Assembly (NCBI GenBank): GCA_040756905.1
Contig: JBFLYD010000056.1
Location: 1-54,468 of the forward strand
Length of the DNA stretch: 54,468 bases
Direction of reading: 5' to 3'
Source of the DNA: Acidobacteriota bacterium
GTDB lineage: Bacteria; Acidobacteriota; Aminicenantia; JBFLYD01
Shown: piece by piece, positions 54,452 through 54,468 of the stretch
How positions within the stretch are numbered: the first letter of the stretch is position 1
How the letters are laid out: each line of letters opens with the position of its first letter
The notes under the pieces: model-generated
Database searches by the model: none
What the model was told of the DNA's origin: nothing
Seen by the model: only the letters and a program-made list of their open reading frames with translations
Made by a program: the position numbers and the translations under genes

Positions 54452-54468
54452 ATGGCTAAGCAACTTCA
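54452..54468 (+). CDS. Start of the IS transposase gene, cut by window edge
   Basis: Reads Met-Ala-Lys-Gln-Leu before the window ends. Identical to the start at 15 on the minus strand. Confidence 0.5.

Larger units (their letters stand above)
54320..54468 (+). mobile_element. End of an IS21-like insertion sequence, right copy
   Basis: Two tandem 22-bp units, TGTCAACTAAAAATTAAAAA plus TG, start at 54320 and 54342. From 54342 to 54466 the sequence equals the reverse complement of 125-1. The transposase gene begins at 54452. The element end therefore faces the left copy, the two transposases pointing outward. Confidence 0.7.

Overview
The window is an AT-rich chromosomal segment from a Gram-negative bacterium. 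Evidence for an outer membrane and LPS is a heptose kinase, a GT9 heptosyltransferase-like enzyme, an O-antigen ligase and several lipoprotein signal peptides. A complete division/cell-wall cluster, a bifunctional fructose-bisphosphate aldolase/phosphatase and a speD plus two aminopropyltransferase operon suggest a deep-branching, possibly thermophilic anaerobe. Lipoproteins of the 6-bladed beta-propeller type would fit a relative of Acidobacteriota/Aminicenantes. That placement is an inference from gene content only. Both ends of the window are the same IS21-like element end, in inverted orientation with the transposase genes pointing outward, so the sequence is bounded by two copies of a mobile element.

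Left part (1-12 kb). rpiB and hypF overlap and seem to be driven by a promoter whose -35 box is the IS terminus. An AlkD-like gene follows, then an accessory island. The island holds an AbiE-type toxin-antitoxin pair with a palindrome over its promoter, a broken IS21 istB joined to a broken IS91-type transposase, and an integron gene-cassette array without an integrase (7.0-11.7 kb). The array has five attC sites, and in each cassette that can be tested the 5' end matches its own attC arm. Its cargo is a desulforedoxin-like protein with ArsM, a cupin, a secreted nuclease and four small membrane or unknown proteins. A good promoter lies just outside the array where an integron Pc would be.

Centre (12-36 kb). 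A membrane protein, a glycosyltransferase and recO read rightward. An SDR gene, two aminopropyltransferase genes and speD read leftward; this part carries three copies of a MITE-like repeat with TA target sites, one of which splits the operon. hutI and the division cluster follow on the minus strand in the order mraZ-rsmH-ftsL-ftsI-murE-murF-mraY-murD-ftsW-murG-murC-ftsQ-ftsA-ftsZ, with three 10-bp MraZ boxes, the last of which contains the mraZ start codon. murB and ddl are absent.

Right part (36-54 kb). It begins with a beta-helix lipoprotein, a GH99-like glycosidase with a frameshift after its signal peptide, FBP aldolase/phosphatase, a peptide-binding lipoprotein, and an aminotransferase flanked by 50-bp direct repeats. 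Then comes the most unusual locus (42.9-47.7 kb). A PspF-sized sigma-54 activator without a sensor domain is followed by three evenly spaced palindromes and a textbook -24/-12 promoter. Downstream are two tiny overlapping ORFs, a membrane-anchored redoxin, an exported peptide with 12 cysteines in 42 residues, a beta-propeller lipoprotein, a membrane rhodanese and a MauE-like membrane protein. I read it as a regulated system for making and oxidising a Cys-rich envelope peptide. The window closes with purA, an LPS cluster (Trm112-like, GT9, WaaL, HldA), a metallophosphoesterase and the second IS end.
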